Shown here piece by piece: positions 33,531 through 48,800 of a DNA stretch of 64,000 nucleotides (position 1 is the stretch's first letter; each line of letters begins with the position of its first letter). The stretch is from Alentia gelatinosa. Lineage: Eukaryota; Annelida; Polychaeta; Phyllodocida; Polynoidae. Position numbers and translations under genes: made by a program. The stretch lies in the NCBI GenBank assembly GCA_950022655.1, contig OX465581.1:27995300-28059299 (forward strand), given 5' to 3'. The notes under the pieces were generated by a model. It did no database searches. It worked only from the letters and a program-made list of their open reading frames with translations, and had not been told where the DNA came from.

Positions 33531-36500
33531 GACCATTTTAGCGGTGATCACGCAGGCGCTCTCTGACCACGACTGAAAAACACTTGCCACCATTAAACAA
33601 CCAAACTGTCTCCCAATCGCTCATCGATCTCAGCTAGCGATCGTCACTACTGAAAAACAGGGCCCAGGAATTCACTAAATAAGGGTCATTGTACACAAAA
33701 ACATACAATGGGCGATTTCTTTACCCGCCTACATTCTACAGAAGCTCATAGTTTCTGTATTCACCTCACAGAGTTATATTTGGTATTCATGGACAGAGAA
33801 TATTATAATGTAACAGAAAATGTATATTATTAGGAGTTCCTTGCCAAACCAGGTAAATATATGTATTTTGATAGGAAATGAGATTTGACCAACATAAAGC
33901 AAAATAGTTTTTTTTTCTGTTCTGCAACTGCAATTATACGTTTTACCATATAATGACCAATATAGCTCAAAATGCAGAAGCTTCCGGCTCGCCCTCCTCA
34001 CCCCCACCCAGGCACTGTACCTGGGACAGGTTTATAGACCCAACCAGCGCCTTCGGCACTAGGAATCACATAGCACATCTATTTAAAAAAAGTTGTCTCC
34101 CTCTCCCCACCCCCACTGTGCGGTTTCTATCACCTTAATTGTGCCCCTGCAGATGACTGGGAAATTTTTACTAAATAGCGTGTTCATATTCCCTAGCGAC
34201 GAGGTCAGTAGTCAGATGGACGTAAACACAGTGTGATCGCACTGGAACGTCGGCATCTGAGTGGGAGTTTGAGCCTGTGTGCCCGTGCCCATGCCCTGGC
34301 GAGAACGGGATGTACTAATACATACTAACTAATGCAGCCTAGGTATGGCAGAACATGAATATTCAAATAGGCACGGATTTGAATTTTAACGTTTCATCAA
34401 TATAGCCTGTTTCCACACAATATTCCTCTACCCTACTTTTAACAAAAACCTTGAATATCTATTAACACTCTTTCAAATGAGGCAAAATAAACCATGATCG
34501 AACCGGTTTTGTGGGTAGTAATATCCATAAAGGAGTTCTTGAAAGATGACTGTGACTAAAAAAGCCCCCCCCCCCCAAAAAAAAACAACCCAACAACAAC
34601 CAAACCTTTTTTTAAATCCATGTCAAAACACTAAAACTGTAAGATATTGTATTGCCGAAAACCTTGTCCAAAACATTATATTCCTATCTGTACTTAGCCA
34701 TAAAGGACCTAGTGATATGAATAGCAGATGTACTATAGTAATTATAGAAACTTCTAACTAAATTCATTTTCAATTGACTTCTAATACTGTTGCAAGAGTA
34801 AAGTCGCTGTATGATTCAAATCTGGTTGCAGAAGAAAAAAAAACGTAACAAGATGTTCAAGTTTCAATATAAGCAACTTTATTTTGGTATCTGAACAACA
34901 GTCCCGTGTAACATCATCGGATCATATGCATTCCAAAGAAATGTATATAATAGTATATTTGTCTATTTCAACGCTGAGGAAAATACATAAACATGTATCG
35001 TATATTTAAATGCTTACTGCTAAATCCCGTTCAATATGATGAAATGCATGAAGAGCAAGAAATATGTTTTAATAGTAGAAATAACCTCTTATAATACTAT
35101 TCGGTGCACAACCCTCATCATAATACTAAGATTGTTCAAGGAATAAAATTTATGATAAACTCACGTCCAGAAAATACATTCTATGACATTTTGCGTTACC
35201 CTCCAGCATCACCACTCAATCCTGGTCAAAAATTCTTTCCAATATACTGGCCTAGATTGTCATATATCGAAGTCACACAAAAACTAGCAAACGTCCCCGT
35301 ATTCTTATACGATTGATCAAAAACAAATGGCATCTTAATCAACTGCATGTTACATGGCACATTGTTTTCTTCTCGTTTCTCCTAGCAATGGATCGTGTCT
35401 GTTTGGAAATGACATCAACGAACCATCACCTTTGCCTTTCCCGCTGTTGCGTATTAATAAAGTAAACAGCTTCTATAAAAAATAGTTAATGGTGGGACGA
35501 TTTAGGTGAGAAACACCGGATATGCATTTGTATATCACTATATACACTTTCAGAAAATATGAAAGACAAGTACAGGAGCACGTATATCATATCACATTAT
35601 CACCCAAGACAGTTGAAACAGTACTGCAACTGAATAGACGAGATCTACTCATTGAAATCACGCATCCTCGTATACCATGCCCAGTGAACTGTAATGCGAG
35701 GGGTACAAATACGCTCCAAAGCTGACAAGTGGTGAATTCAAGCACACAGGATACAACTATATATGGCAAGGGGAGAACCCTTTTTAATATGGAATTACTG
35801 GCTACATTGACACACACAAAAACACTAGTTAGATTGCTTTTTAAGTAGACCCGGAAACGGAAGGCTACAGACCTTATACTTTGAAATACCCTTTTTCAAA
35901 CCAGATCTTATGTATACTTTCCAGCAACATGAACACTGTAAAGAGTCGCTCATGAAAATAAGTAGATTCAATGAGAATGTTAGCTTAGATAACTGAGTAT
36001 TGGGTAGCAATGGCATTCCCGTCACCCTTTTTCACTAACCGAAATTTGTAATGTTTTTACATTCATATTAGAATAGAAAGCCTATATCACATGTTATATT
36101 CATTATTCCCCATCTCAAAGTCTAAATTCATTCCATTTCTGCGATTTTTCAGATATTGCGCATACACATTTAATACAACCACCGGGGCATTTCATATAAC
36201 ACGATATTAGTATGGCTGAGATTCCATAATGATTTACGAATACACAGGCCCAGTAAACGAGACCATATGGAGGAAGGAGTATAGATTTACACAAGGATTA
36301 TATAATACCATACTGAACACCAGGTCAGAAGGGTTGAACGATCAAATCCAATACTGTCTCTTTAACTTGGGGAGGATATAAATGCATACCTATCCTGAAT
36401 AGAAAACTATTATATCATGTATTTTACATTTTCCTTCGTTTCATTAGCATAATTTTCCAGAATGGAATCATAATTCCTACCTTCTGCACTGAAAATACTG

Positions 36501-36719
36501 AGAAATGCAGAACACATGCTAGCTTCTCCACGAATCGTCAGTATCTACACACCACGGCACCTCTAACGAAGCCAACCCATCCATACTAAAAGTATTTGTA
36601 GAAGTGAATTCTTTCTCAATATCTCTAAGTGAATAGTCTATAAAATTCCAAAGAACCAACACATGGCAATCCCAGTTTGTCTCGGACTTAATCTCTTTGT
36701 AAGGGACAGGTGTGGCTAG

Positions 36720-36835
36720 TTAATGGTGGATAGTGCGCTCTGTGGCCTGAATTCCCTCGTATTCCAGCCGCTTGAGGATGGGGCGGTACACCTGCTTGTC
36801 AAAAGGCAACATCATACCTTTGCCCTGGATTTCGC
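36720..36835 (-). CDS. AASS: Duplicate of the AASS terminal coding exon (distal copy)
   Basis: Identical in protein sequence to 42747-42862: acceptor TTTCAG, then 37 codons ([16 protein letters not shown]...ERTIHH) and TAA. It lies 6,027 bp beyond the proximal copy. Its acceptor is intact, so it could serve as an alternative last exon encoding the same C-terminus but followed by its own copy of the 3' sequence; or it may be unused because transcription ends earlier. Confidence 0.85.
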
Positions 36836-39253
36836 CTGAAACGATGAACAGAAAATGGTTAGGCATTGATGCACTTATCATGAGTTTTTTTCTTAACTTC
36901 TGACGTTGGTCCAATATTTAAGTTTTCTAAGGTAAAGTATCCACTCCGCGTGTTCATGTTGAAATGAACACGATTAAGTTTTTAATTCAAATTTCAATAC
37001 AGCAGCTTTTCGAGGAAAAACCTATGATGTCTATTGGTATGGCATTTGCCCTATCAAATGGGGGATCTGCCTGTACAGCCTATCAAATCTAATGAGAAAT
37101 TGATGAGAAAATTCATTAATAAAACACACCATGGTGATATTGATGAGAAAATTGAGATAAACATTAATTACATGCCTCTACATGTATCAGAATGGCACAA
37201 TTGTAACTTGACAGTTTGACAGAGTCTTATGTCACTAATACTAAAGTAAAATACAACAAATATTAGGTTACATTGCTTCAATATCCATTTCAAATTAAAG
37301 TAAAATAGGAGAATATCAGAGCACGTATCTTTCAACTTTGCTTGGAATAAGGCGGGGGAAAATACTGAAGTTTGTGGTGGGTTTTATGTTTGATTTAACG
37401 TTAAGTCAACCATTACAGGGCCTCACCAGTCTTCCTCAAGTTTTTTTAGACATGGTGTGAGAAGAATTGGCCTTTGATATAGCAGTAAAGCTACCGATGC
37501 TGGAGGTTACTAGTCCAGTGAAAAGCAATAGGCTACCTCCCCATCGCTTGTAGTGGGGGAGTTAGTGCTTATAGTCATCTATCATAAAATATTAATTCTA
37601 TAAATAACATCGAAGGTAGACAAAATAAATCATAAATATGGCTATAATTGGACAATAAATCTACTTTACTTCGTACCAGGGCTATAGAACATAAACGCCA
37701 GGTTTGCCCCTCTTTATCGATGTATACACTACCTCTAAGTGGATCTGTTCTGTAGAACTACCGGAGAAACAATTTGTCAGTAACCATTAATACCAACTGA
37801 GTTTGTTGCAAGATGAAGTAAAACTGAATTTTGACTATTTTTTCATTAAAAAAAACCCTACACAATCTGACGAGAAGAAAATGTACTGTCACTTAACATG
37901 CACCAAATACATATCAAGGAAGCAAAGAAAAAATATTATGGTATCCATATTCACAACTGAAGAATAACACCCTGGCCATGGTCTATTATTATGAGCATAT
38001 TTCAAAGGCAAGTCTTGATACAAGCAAGGATCTGTCAATAATGTATGTACTAAATATTGAAAGTACCTGCATACATGCATATTTCTATGCCCTATAATAA
38101 TCACAAATCGTTGTTAAGTGTTTGAAAAAAGTGTTTTCATATAATGATTGTGAAATATATGTTCAGTGGGCTTTATGGTGTTTCATCATATTAAAAATAA
38201 AGACTGAATTCGGGAAGTGTCAAGCCTCTCCCCCCCCCCCCCCCACTGTCATCTCTGGTATTACTGTTTATGTATGTCATCAGGTTGAAATAAATACTGC
38301 AAAATATGCAAATACTGTGCATGTACTTCTTTCTATGATTCATCAAATTTGTGGTTACTTCTTTGCATTCAAACATAAAACTTTATCAACTTTACACAGA
38401 GGCATGGAATTTTCAGGATTTTTTTTACATCCCAGTGGTCATGCATAATATCAATGTAATTTGAGGAGAAACTTCTATGATATAAGGAGTTGGAGTTCAA
38501 AATGAAGACAAGAAAGATGGACCGTAGTTTTACAAATGAATTCTGGCCTGATTAGCACTCCACCGAGATCGGTTGGGGGGGGGGGGGGGCTGTTTTCCAG
38601 TCATGACGATCGCTAGTGGAGACCATATGAGGGGCGAAGTGTTTTTCAGTTGTGGCAATCTCTAGGGATCTCAGGGAGGGGCTGCGATGCAACCGTTTTG
38701 GGTGATTTGGTGTTTCTCAGTTGTGACGATTGCTAATGATCGCTAGGGATCACAAGTTAAATGATCTCCCAAACAGTTACAACTTTAGACCAGTTGATAC
38801 TTGTAATAACTTAATTTTTCAGGTGCTAAAACATTTTCAAAGTAAGAAATATTTGGGGAGAAGGGTACTAATAAGCTGACATTCCTATATCCCAAATTTC
38901 AGTTATCTTGTGGTTATCATGCATGTTAGAAATATTTGACTGAAAATATGAAAAATGCAAGGGCTGCACCACTCGGCCAGCTTGTGATTAACCTACTGTG
39001 ATACTCGATTTTATTGGTCAAGGTCACTCCATATCTATAAATAACAACACCCATTCACAAGTAAAACATGTCTCACTTATGTAATACTCAACAGAAAATT
39101 ATGAAATTTTAGGATTGGATGAAACTGACATGGACAATTATTCGCTGTGAATATGGTTTAATTGGCGTAAGTGTAAGTGTCTCAAATAAATGATTTCCGA
39201 TTGCAGAATCTTGTACCTGGTAGGAAATTATTACTATTGATCTCAGATAGTAT

Positions 39254-39557
39254 GGAGAAACCAAACAAGAGTCAGTCGTGTTGTTGTTTATCGCACTACA
39301 GCAAGATCGCGTATTACTGCGCGAGGCGAAGCCGAGAGCAGTAATATGCGATCTTGCCGTAATGCGATGAACAATAACACGACTAACTCGAGTTTGGTTT
39401 AGAATTTATCCTACCCCGCCCGTCTAAATAACTTCTACATTAACAGATGACGTCATTTGTCAAGTGTATCCCACTAGAGCGATTTTTCTGAACTCAAGAC
39501 CGAATACGGTGATCCAATGTTAAGCCTATGGAGTTTTTTATTAGGGGTAGGATAATG
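39254..39557 (+). mobile_element. Hairpin-repeat family, copy 2 duplicated
   Basis: The duplicated counterpart of 33227-33530, carried along in the 6-kb duplication rather than an independent insertion. Confidence 0.8.
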
Positions 39558-42500
39558 ACCATTTTAGCGGTGATCACGCAGGCGCTCTCTGACCACGACT
39601 GAAAAACACTTGCCACCATTAAACAACCAAACTGTCTCCCAATCGCTCATCGATCTCAGCTAGCGATCGTCACTACTGAAAAACAGGGCCCAGGAATTCA
39701 CTAAATAAGGGTCATTGTACACAAAAACATACAATGGGCGATTTCTTTACCCGCCTACATTCTACAGAAGCTCATAGTTTCTGTATTCACCTCACAGAGT
39801 TATATTTGGTATTCATGGACAGAGAATATTATAATGTAACAGAAAATGTATATTATTAGGAGTTCCTTGCCAAACCAGGTAAATATATGTATTTTGATAG
39901 GAAATGAGATTTGACCAACATAAAGCAAAATAGTTTTTTTTTCTGTTCTGCAACTGCAATTATACGTTTTACCATATAATGACCAATATAGCTCAAAATG
40001 CAGAAGCTTCCGGCTCGCCCTCCTCACCCCCACCCAGGCACTGTACCTGGGACAGGTTTATAGACCCAACCAGCGCCTTCGGCACTAGGAATCACATAGC
40101 ACATCTATTTAAAAAAAGTTGTCTCCCTCTCCCCACCCCCACTGTGCGGTTTCTATCGCCTTAATTGTGCCCCTGCAGATGACTGGGAAATTTTTACTAA
40201 ATAGCGTGTTCATATTCCCTAGCGACGAGGTCAGTAGTCAGATGGACGTAAACACAGTGTGATCGCACTGGAACGTCGGCATCTGAGTGGGAGTTTGAGC
40301 CTGTGTGCCCGTGCCCATGCCCTGGCGAGAACGGGATGTACTAATACATACTAACTAATGCAGCCTAGGTATGGCAGAACATGAATATTCAAATAGGCAC
40401 GGATTTGAATTTTAACGTTTCATCAATATAGCCTGTTTCCACACAATATTCCTCTACCCTACTTTTAACAAAAACCTTGAATATCTATTAACACTCTTTC
40501 AAATGAGGCAAAATAAACCATGATCGAACCGGTTTTGTGGGTAGTAATATCCATAAAGGAGTTCTTGAAAGATGACTGTGACTAAAAAAGCCCCCCCCCC
40601 CCCAAAAAAAAACAACCCAACAACAACCAAACCTTTTTTTAAATCCATGTCAAAACACTAAAACTGTAAGATATTGTATTGCCGAAAACCTTGTCCAAAA
40701 CATTATATTCCTATCTGTACTTAGCCATAAAGGACCTAGTGATATGAATAGCAGATGTACTATAGTAATTATAGAAACTTCTAACTAAATTCATTTTCAA
40801 TTGACTTCTAATACTGTTGCAAGAGTAAAGTCGCTGTATGATTCAAATCTGGTTGCAGAAGAAAAAAAAACGTAACAAGATGTTCAAGTTTCAATATAAG
40901 CAACTTTATTTTGGTATCTGAACAACAGTCCCGTGTAACATCATCGGATCATATGCATTCCAAAGAAATGTATATAATAGTATATTTGTCTATTTCAACG
41001 CTGAGGAAAATACATAAACATGTATCGTATATTTAAATGCTTACTGCTAAATCCCGTTCAATATGATGAAATGCATGAAGAGCAAGAAATATGTTTTAAT
41101 AGTAGAAATAACCTCTTATAATACTATTCGGTGCACAACCCTCATCATAATACTAAGATTGTTCAAGGAATAAAATTTATGATAAACTCACGTCCAGAAA
41201 ATACATTCTATGACATTTTGCGTTACCCTCCAGCATCACCACTCAATCCTGGTCAAAAATTCTTTCCAATATACTGGCCTAGATTGTCATATATCGAAGT
41301 CACACAAAAACTAGCAAACGTCCCCGTATTCTTATACGATTGATCAAAAACAAATGGCATCTTAATCAACTGCATGTTACATGGCACATTGTTTTCTTCT
41401 CGTTTCTCCTAGCAATGGATCGTGTCTGTTTGGAAATGACATCAACGAACCATCACCTTTGCCTTTCCCGCTGTTGCGTATTAATAAAGTAAACAGCTTC
41501 TATAAAAAATAGTTAATGGTGGGACGATTTAGGTGAGAAACACCGGATATGCATTTGTATATCACTATATACACTTTCAGAAAATACGAAAGACAAGTAC
41601 AGGAGCACGTATATCATATCACATTATCACCCAAGACAGTTGAAACAGTACTGCAACTGAATAGACGAGATCTACTCATTGAAATCACGCATCCTCGTAT
41701 ACCATGCCCAGTGAACTGTAATGCGAGGGGTACAAATACGCTCCAAAGCTGACAAGTGGTGAATTCAAGCACACAGGATACAACTATATATGGCAAGGGG
41801 AGAACCCTTTTTAATATGGAATTACTGGCTACATTGACACACACAAAAACACTAGTTAGATTGCTTTTTAAGTAGACCCGGAAACGGAAGGCTACAGACC
41901 TTATACTTTGAAATACCCTTTTTCAAACCAGATCTTATGTATACTTTCCAGCAACATGAACACTGTAAAGAGTCGCTCATGAAAATAAGTAGATTCAATG
42001 AGAATGTTAGCTTAGATAACTGAGTATTGGGTAGCAATGGCATTCCCGTCACCCTTTTTCACTAACCGAAATTTGTAATGTTTTTACATTCATATTAGAA
42101 TAGAAAGCCTATATCACATGTTATATTCATTATTCCCCATCTCAAAGTCTAAATTCATTCCATTTCTGCGATTTTTCAGATATTGCGCATACACATTTAA
42201 TACAACCACCGGGGCATTTCATATAACACGATATTAGTATGGCTGAGATTCCATAATGATTTACGAATACACAGGCCCAGTAAACGAGACCATATGGAGG
42301 AAGGAGTATAGATTTACACAAGGATTATATAATACCATACTGAACACCAGGTCAGAAGGGTTGAACGATCAAATCCAATACTGTCTCTTTAACTTGGGGA
42401 GGATATAAATGCATACCTATCCTGAATAGAAAACTATTATATCATGTATTTTACATTTTCCTTCGTTTCATTAGCATAATTTTCCAGAATGGAATCATAA

Positions 42501-42746
42501 TTCCTACCTTCTGCACTGAAAATACTGAGAAATGCAGAACACATGCTAGCTTCTCCACGAATCGTCAGTATCTACACACCACGGCACCTCTAACGAAGCC
42601 AACCCATCCATACTAAAAGTATTTGTAGAAGTGAATTCTTTCTCAATATCTCTAAGTGAATAGTCTATAAAATTCCAAAGAACCAACACATGGCAATCCC
42701 AGTTTGTCTCGGACTTAATCTCTTTGTAAGGGACAGGTGTGGCTAG

Positions 42747-42862
42747 TTAATGGTGGATAGTGCGCTCTGTGGCCTGAATTCCCTCGTATTCCAGCCGCTT
42801 GAGGATGGGGCGGTACACCTGCTTGTCAAAAGGCAACATCATACCTTTGCCCTGGATTTCGC
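42747..42862 (-). CDS. AASS: AASS terminal coding exon (proximal copy)
   Basis: Acceptor TTTCAG; the first two bases complete Gly from the previous exon; 37 codons then TAA. This copy is reached first by the spliceosome, so it is the likely default last exon. Confidence 0.92.
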
Positions 42863-45800
42863 CTGAAACGATGAACAGAAAATGGTTAGGCATTGATGCA
42901 CTTATCATGAGTTTTTTTCTTAACTTCTGACGTTGGTCCAATATTTAAGTTTTCTAAGGTAAAGTATCCACTCCGCGTGTTCATGTTGAAATGAACACGA
43001 TTAAGTTTTTAATTCAAATTTCAATACAGCAGCTTTTCGAGGAAAAACCTATGATGTCTATTGGTATGGCATTTGCCCTATCAAATGGGGGATCTGCCTG
43101 TACAGCCTATCAAATCTAATGAGAAATTGATGAGAAAATTCATTAATAAAACACACCATGGTGATATTGATGAGAAAATTGAGATAAACATTAATTACAT
43201 GCCTCTACATGTATCAGAATGGCACAATTGTAACTTGACAGTTTGACAGAGTCTTATGTCACTAATACTAAAGTAAAATACAACAAATATTAGGTTACAT
43301 TGCTTCAATATCCATTTCAAATTAAAGTAAAATAGGAGAATATCAGAGCACGTATCTTTCAACTTTGCTTGGAATAAGGCGGGGGAAAATACTGAAGTTT
43401 GTGGTGGGTTTTATGTTTGATTTAACGTTAAGTCAACCATTACAGGGCCTCACCAGTCTTCCTCAAGTTTTTTTAGACATGGTGTGAGAAGAATTGGCCT
43501 TTGATATAGCAGTAAAGCTACCGATGCTGGAGGTTACTAGTCCAGTGAAAAGCAATAGGCTACCTCCCCATCGCTTGTAGTGGGGGAGTTAGTGCTTATA
43601 GTCATCTATCATAAAATATTAATTCTATAAATAACATCGAAGGTAGACAAAATAAATCATAAATATGGCTATAATTGGACAATAAATCTACTTTACTTCG
43701 TACCAGGGCTATAGAACATAAACGCCAGGTTTGCCCCTCTTTATCGATGTATACACTACCTCTAAGTGGATCTGTTCTGTAGAACTACCGGAGAAACAAT
43801 TTGTCAGTAACCATTAATACCAACTGAGTTTGTTGCAAGATGAAGTAAAACTGAATTTTGACTATTTTTTCATTAAAAAAAACCCTACACAATCTGACGA
43901 GAAGAAAATGTACTGTCACTTAACATGCACCAAATACATATCAAGGAAGCAAAGAAAAAATATTATGGTATCCATATTCACAACCTTTATCACTTTATAA
44001 CTATTTACCAGTATTAACATGCCGATTATAAATACAAATCAAGGCATGTATTTTCAGCTTATGATTGTTTCAAGGAAATCTCTATGGTTTCATATCTGCA
44101 AGGTTCTATCCAACAAAATAATGCCTTATATGCTAATTCCAAAAATAAAGGTTTTGAAGACTCCAGTATGATCCCTGGTGAGAATTTGATCAACAACATA
44201 CCCGCATTCAGGATTATCATACCACAGGGAGATTTATCTACCTATACCTAATATGCACCGGGTTAGTTTTTAATTAGCATATATTCATTTTCAATTTGAC
44301 TTACCCTCGAGCACCATTTTGGTGGCGATACCAGTGGTGAAGCCCACCGTAGCCGACATGGCCGAGTACTTGTCTGGATTACCGTAGTACACCAGGTCGA
44401 TGTGACGAGTTTCTCGTTGGTTATCAGGCCACTGGATGCCCACCTCGTGATGCATCACAATCAGATCGCGTTCTCTAGGTCCTGAGGGAGACAGCAATGC
44501 CTTGGGTTAATTCAAAGAAACTTTGGAAAGAAAAATTCTAACGACCAACGACCAAATTCTTTGTAGGTTTAAAAGAAAACATCTTCATACAAGTTATCTT
44601 TCTAGTCTTTCGTCCTTTGCAAGTGTTTGGGCCGTGCTGCCTTTCCCAAGGGCTGAAAGAATTATTAACTATATATCGGGGGATCTCACACCCCTTGAAT
44701 ACGAAATTACGAGATGGTGACAACACTGTATGGTAAAAAATATATCAGAATGAAACATAGACGCGCGACTAAGGTCAGGTCCCGAAATATACTTTAGCTC
44801 ACACAGTGACTCGGACCATACTTACCGTAAGCAAGCCGCTTTGAGAGGTAGTTGGATAGAGTATCAATCGGGGTATTTCTTTGGTCCACCAGTTCATCCT
44901 CAAGGAGACCAAGGCTATAAATATAACAACAGACATAGCATGAGTCACGAACAAGAAATAAATGCGATTCAGAAACACGGCATCTGCGATATTCTGAGTT
45001 CAGTGGGTTTCGGCATTAGTGGTATCACGGAAGTGTATTTCTTCTATCTTGTAATATGGAATTAATCAAATTTGATCCTCACTTATTAATAGAGTGCTTT
45101 AAAATGAACATACTTAATGTTGTAATAAATCTAAGGTAGTCTAAGCATGGTAAATACACTGACTTGTTTAAGTTATCTTTTTAGTATTATAGACGTGGCA
45201 ATAGAACCTCTGTGTCAAGCCGATGCTTAAAAAAAAATTAAAAATTTAAAGTTATTTTTTTAAGTAACAAGACTCACTCGACGATGCAGGACAGGAGCTG
45301 GTCGTCGTGTCCCAGAGCATCGTGCACAATAGACTGCAGAGAGTCAACCAGGATGTCCTGCTTCTGTCCCACCAGCTCACACATAAAGCTTCTCTAAAGA
45401 CGTAGAGAGTATGGATCAATAAAATGCATCTCTCTCTTGCCTAGGTCTAATGCAGGCTCATAACAAGTCATTTTTATATGAATATATCTGTAGGTGCAAT
45501 ACTATAATGCATGTTCAGTACATGATTGGAAAATCCGTATAAAATTATGAATCGTGGACTATACTTACACATAAAGAAATATAAGTAAAACGTATTACCA
45601 AATGGAGTTTTCCTGACAATATATGCCTTTTCATAGATTTTCATTTTTTGTTTTTTTTTTGTTTTTTGGTTGGGGTTAGAAGTGTTCTGAGCCACGTTTT
45701 CTAAATCTAGATTTTCATTTTAGTAAGACACATGGACGTTGTCGCGCTGACGAGTTGGCACAAATTGAATAAAAGGTCAACTGCTTTTGCCCTAATATAT

Positions 45801-48800
45801 ACCTTTTCCTAGCTCAATCTTTTATCAAAAAGAATATACGCGAGGGGTGGCTCTAATGGGCACAATGTGGTAAACACTATTCTATAATCCATGTATAATC
45901 CAAGAGCAGAACACCATAGATACACGGGGACAATGAAATGTGAATGATTATAGATAAACTCACCCATGTTATGTCTGGCCCTTTGGGATGCAACAATGGG
46001 TGCGGGTTCATATCAATGAGACCAATGTTCCATAGGGCCTGAACTGCCTTACCGAAGCCCTATTAAGTAAAGAAAAGTAAAACTGGACATCTCCATACCA
46101 TGCGAACAGTCAATGTCAAATATAGTCATGGGGCTTTTAAACATGCATGAAATTTGTCAGTGCAGTGATAGGTGTCTACCTGTGTACCAGCAGCGACAGT
46201 GACTACAAAGGTGATCGTCACGCAATGTCGACGTTTGTATTATGCCATTTACACCTTAGAAACGGGAGCCCTTTCTTAGTACTTCTCTTATCAGTTGCTC
46301 TATGTAGTATTAGACAACTATCCTTCATACAATACACTATACATTAAGAATCATATCTGCAACAACCTCACTCACAGGGGCGGGAGCGCCAAACCCGGCG
46401 TCCCTAGTTGAATTAATTGCCAAGCAAATGGGATAGTGCTTTATTTTTCACACTTTAATATGTATGTAATACCTGGATGGTCGGACAATGCAAAATGATA
46501 TAAACAACATAATTAAGGCTGCGAGGCGACGAGGCGATCTGACATCACGACCTGATGTCACGTCTGCTCTCCCTGTGTTGCCAGGCGAAATGCCTGGGAA
46601 CCACAAGCATAACCAACAAAGTAGATTGTAGATTATGTGAAAGGTGCCAAATAAAGGCAGAGAAAAACAAACTGATATTTGTGTGTGGAGGAGGTCAAGG
46701 TTTAGCTGGGATTGGTTCACCAGGCATCATAAACCTCTTAAAGGATTCTCAAGGTGATCAAATTAGCCTGATCTTATGTAGTATGGGGGGCTAAAGTGAT
46801 AAGCAAAAAAAAGCCCACAATCCCCAGTGCTTGGGTTACAAACCGACTCAAAGGCGTTCGTCGATCCTAAAATGGAAAAATTTCCCCAGCAGCCGTGGGG
46901 GGGGGGGGGGGGGGGGGGGACCAATAAAACCTCTTTAGTAACAAACATGAAGGCTGAAAGCTTGCCTAACCTTGAAGCGCAGTGTGCCGCGAATGACGTC
47001 CGTGGTGCCGGGAATCCCGTACGTGTCAATGTAGTGACACGAGTCGCGGTTGGGGAAGCCCTCCAGGTTGAAGCCAGGAAGGAAGTTCATCTCTTGTATG
47101 TTGTTAAGGAGCTGACCTTCAGGAATGTCGACCACTTTGCCGTCACGGAGGAACCTGGCCCCGGCAAGCACGTTCTTCAGCACGCCCAGCGGGCTCCAGT
47201 TGAACTTGTAGCGGAGCGGGTTGTCGGAGTTCTCGGGAGCAGGCAGACCACCGCACCACGACGTGAAGGACTTCACCTGAGTAAGAGTCAAGCAGAATAC
47301 AGAACCAAACTTTCAACTACGAACACAGGACACGGGAATATTCTCAAACTCGACATGACATGTAAATAAGCCTGATCAAAATTTATCGGCAGTGCTTCAC
47401 TTTTAAATATTGCGTTATACAATGCGGGACAGTATACCTGGTAGGCATAACGTCGGTGGCATAGGGAATATTCAACTTTTAAATCAAACAGTTGCCTATT
47501 TCGTATATGAATTTATTTATAGTATTAAGAAATTTACAGGATATAGCCTATAAGAGAATACTAATATAATATCCTGGCGTGTTTTCTTTATCTTAATATA
47601 TGCGTCACGTGAGGTTTGATAATTCAGAGGACTTTTTAACTTAACATTTATTTTCGTCGTTGGTGAACAAAAACATTAACATGCATTGCATTGGACATTT
47701 AAAAGGAAAGAGGTGTTCTTTAATGACGCTAAAACAAAATGGCAACGAAGGAAACTGACGCAAACGGTCAAACTAAGTGTATTTTCTATGCAAAGCTTTG
47801 AGTGTAAGGCCACCGTGGTAAGGCTTAAAACCAAAGGTAACGATGTAAAATAAAGACTTGCTAGGTTTCATCGAACACAAGTGAACGTCAGGACTCTACG
47901 ATGCAGGGAAACGAACATAGACACTAACCACCAGTACAGACATGGCAATCAAATGCATCATGTTCACATTAAAAAAAACAGCTAAAATTTCCCATATGAA
48001 ATTATCAATCAGGTACATCCCTCTGCCTTCGGCCTCGGGATGTATCTGATCAATAATTCTACCGTGTATTTTTGATACGAAGACAGTAAGCCCGTTTCTG
48101 TATATTACTGCCTGTGTGTTAGTCCAGAAAAATTCATAGAGAGCTGATGAATTGCGTTTCTCCACTTCAAGGAGTTCACAGCCTGCTCCTGGTAGTGTTA
48201 TCTGCCCAAATATCCCTATCAATCACGTGACAAATGCAGGGGGCAGGGACAAAAGACAGCAGGAGACAGTGTCTCTATCTGGTGGACACAAGGTGATACA
48301 TGTTTATCAAGCCCATCACAGTGTTGTGGCTCTACATGGGACTCACTAAACACCAACATGGCTACTGATGGCATTTTCGGGATTGGTACAATATTCGCGA
48401 ATGCTTAGTTCAGATTAGATAAAATGATCTTAATTCAGTATAATCGTATCAGATTTGTCTGAAAAACTCACTATTGTGAGAAATACTTTTACTCGATTGA
48501 AAAAAAAAAAATTGTATAAAATCATCGAATACCTAAACCCAGTGCACAGGTAATTTTATATATGTGCGAATACTATAAATACTAGCAAGTTTAAGAAGAG
48601 ACCAGGGCAATGTTTGGATTCCATATTTACCAAAGGTTATAGGACCAAACAATATCTTATGAATGAGCTATCTATCATACATACTGATATAATTTATCCA
48701 TGTATATAACAGGACAGAATACAATCATCCGATCATAAAGACAATCTAATTGAAAACCCAACTAATTTAAGGTCTCAGGGAATACATAGGCATGGTGTGG

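Larger units (their letters stand above)
31926..37955. repeat. 6.03-kb tandem duplication, copy 1 (distal to AASS)
   Basis: Begins at ACTGAAGAATAAC and matches 37956-43984 almost base for base. I saw only three substitutions (32665 G/A, 34132 A/G, 35560 T/C, all transitions) plus length changes in C and G runs near 32200, 32550 and 34565. It contains a second, identical copy of the last AASS coding exon and a hairpin-family element. The junction has a 2-bp AC overlap. Confidence 0.97.
37956..43984. repeat. 6.03-kb tandem duplication, copy 2 (proximal to AASS)
   Basis: Head-to-tail partner of 31926-37955. The left flank of copy 1 (TTGTGT) and the right flank of copy 2 (CTTTATCAC) are unrelated. 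At the internal junction, CACA runs into ACTGAAG with AC shared. Confidence 0.97.

Noticed and set aside
46827..47369. Longest open frame of the window (plus strand, 180 codons)
   Set aside because: It is the antisense shadow of the largest AASS exon (46971-47276), whose protein match and splice phases are clear.
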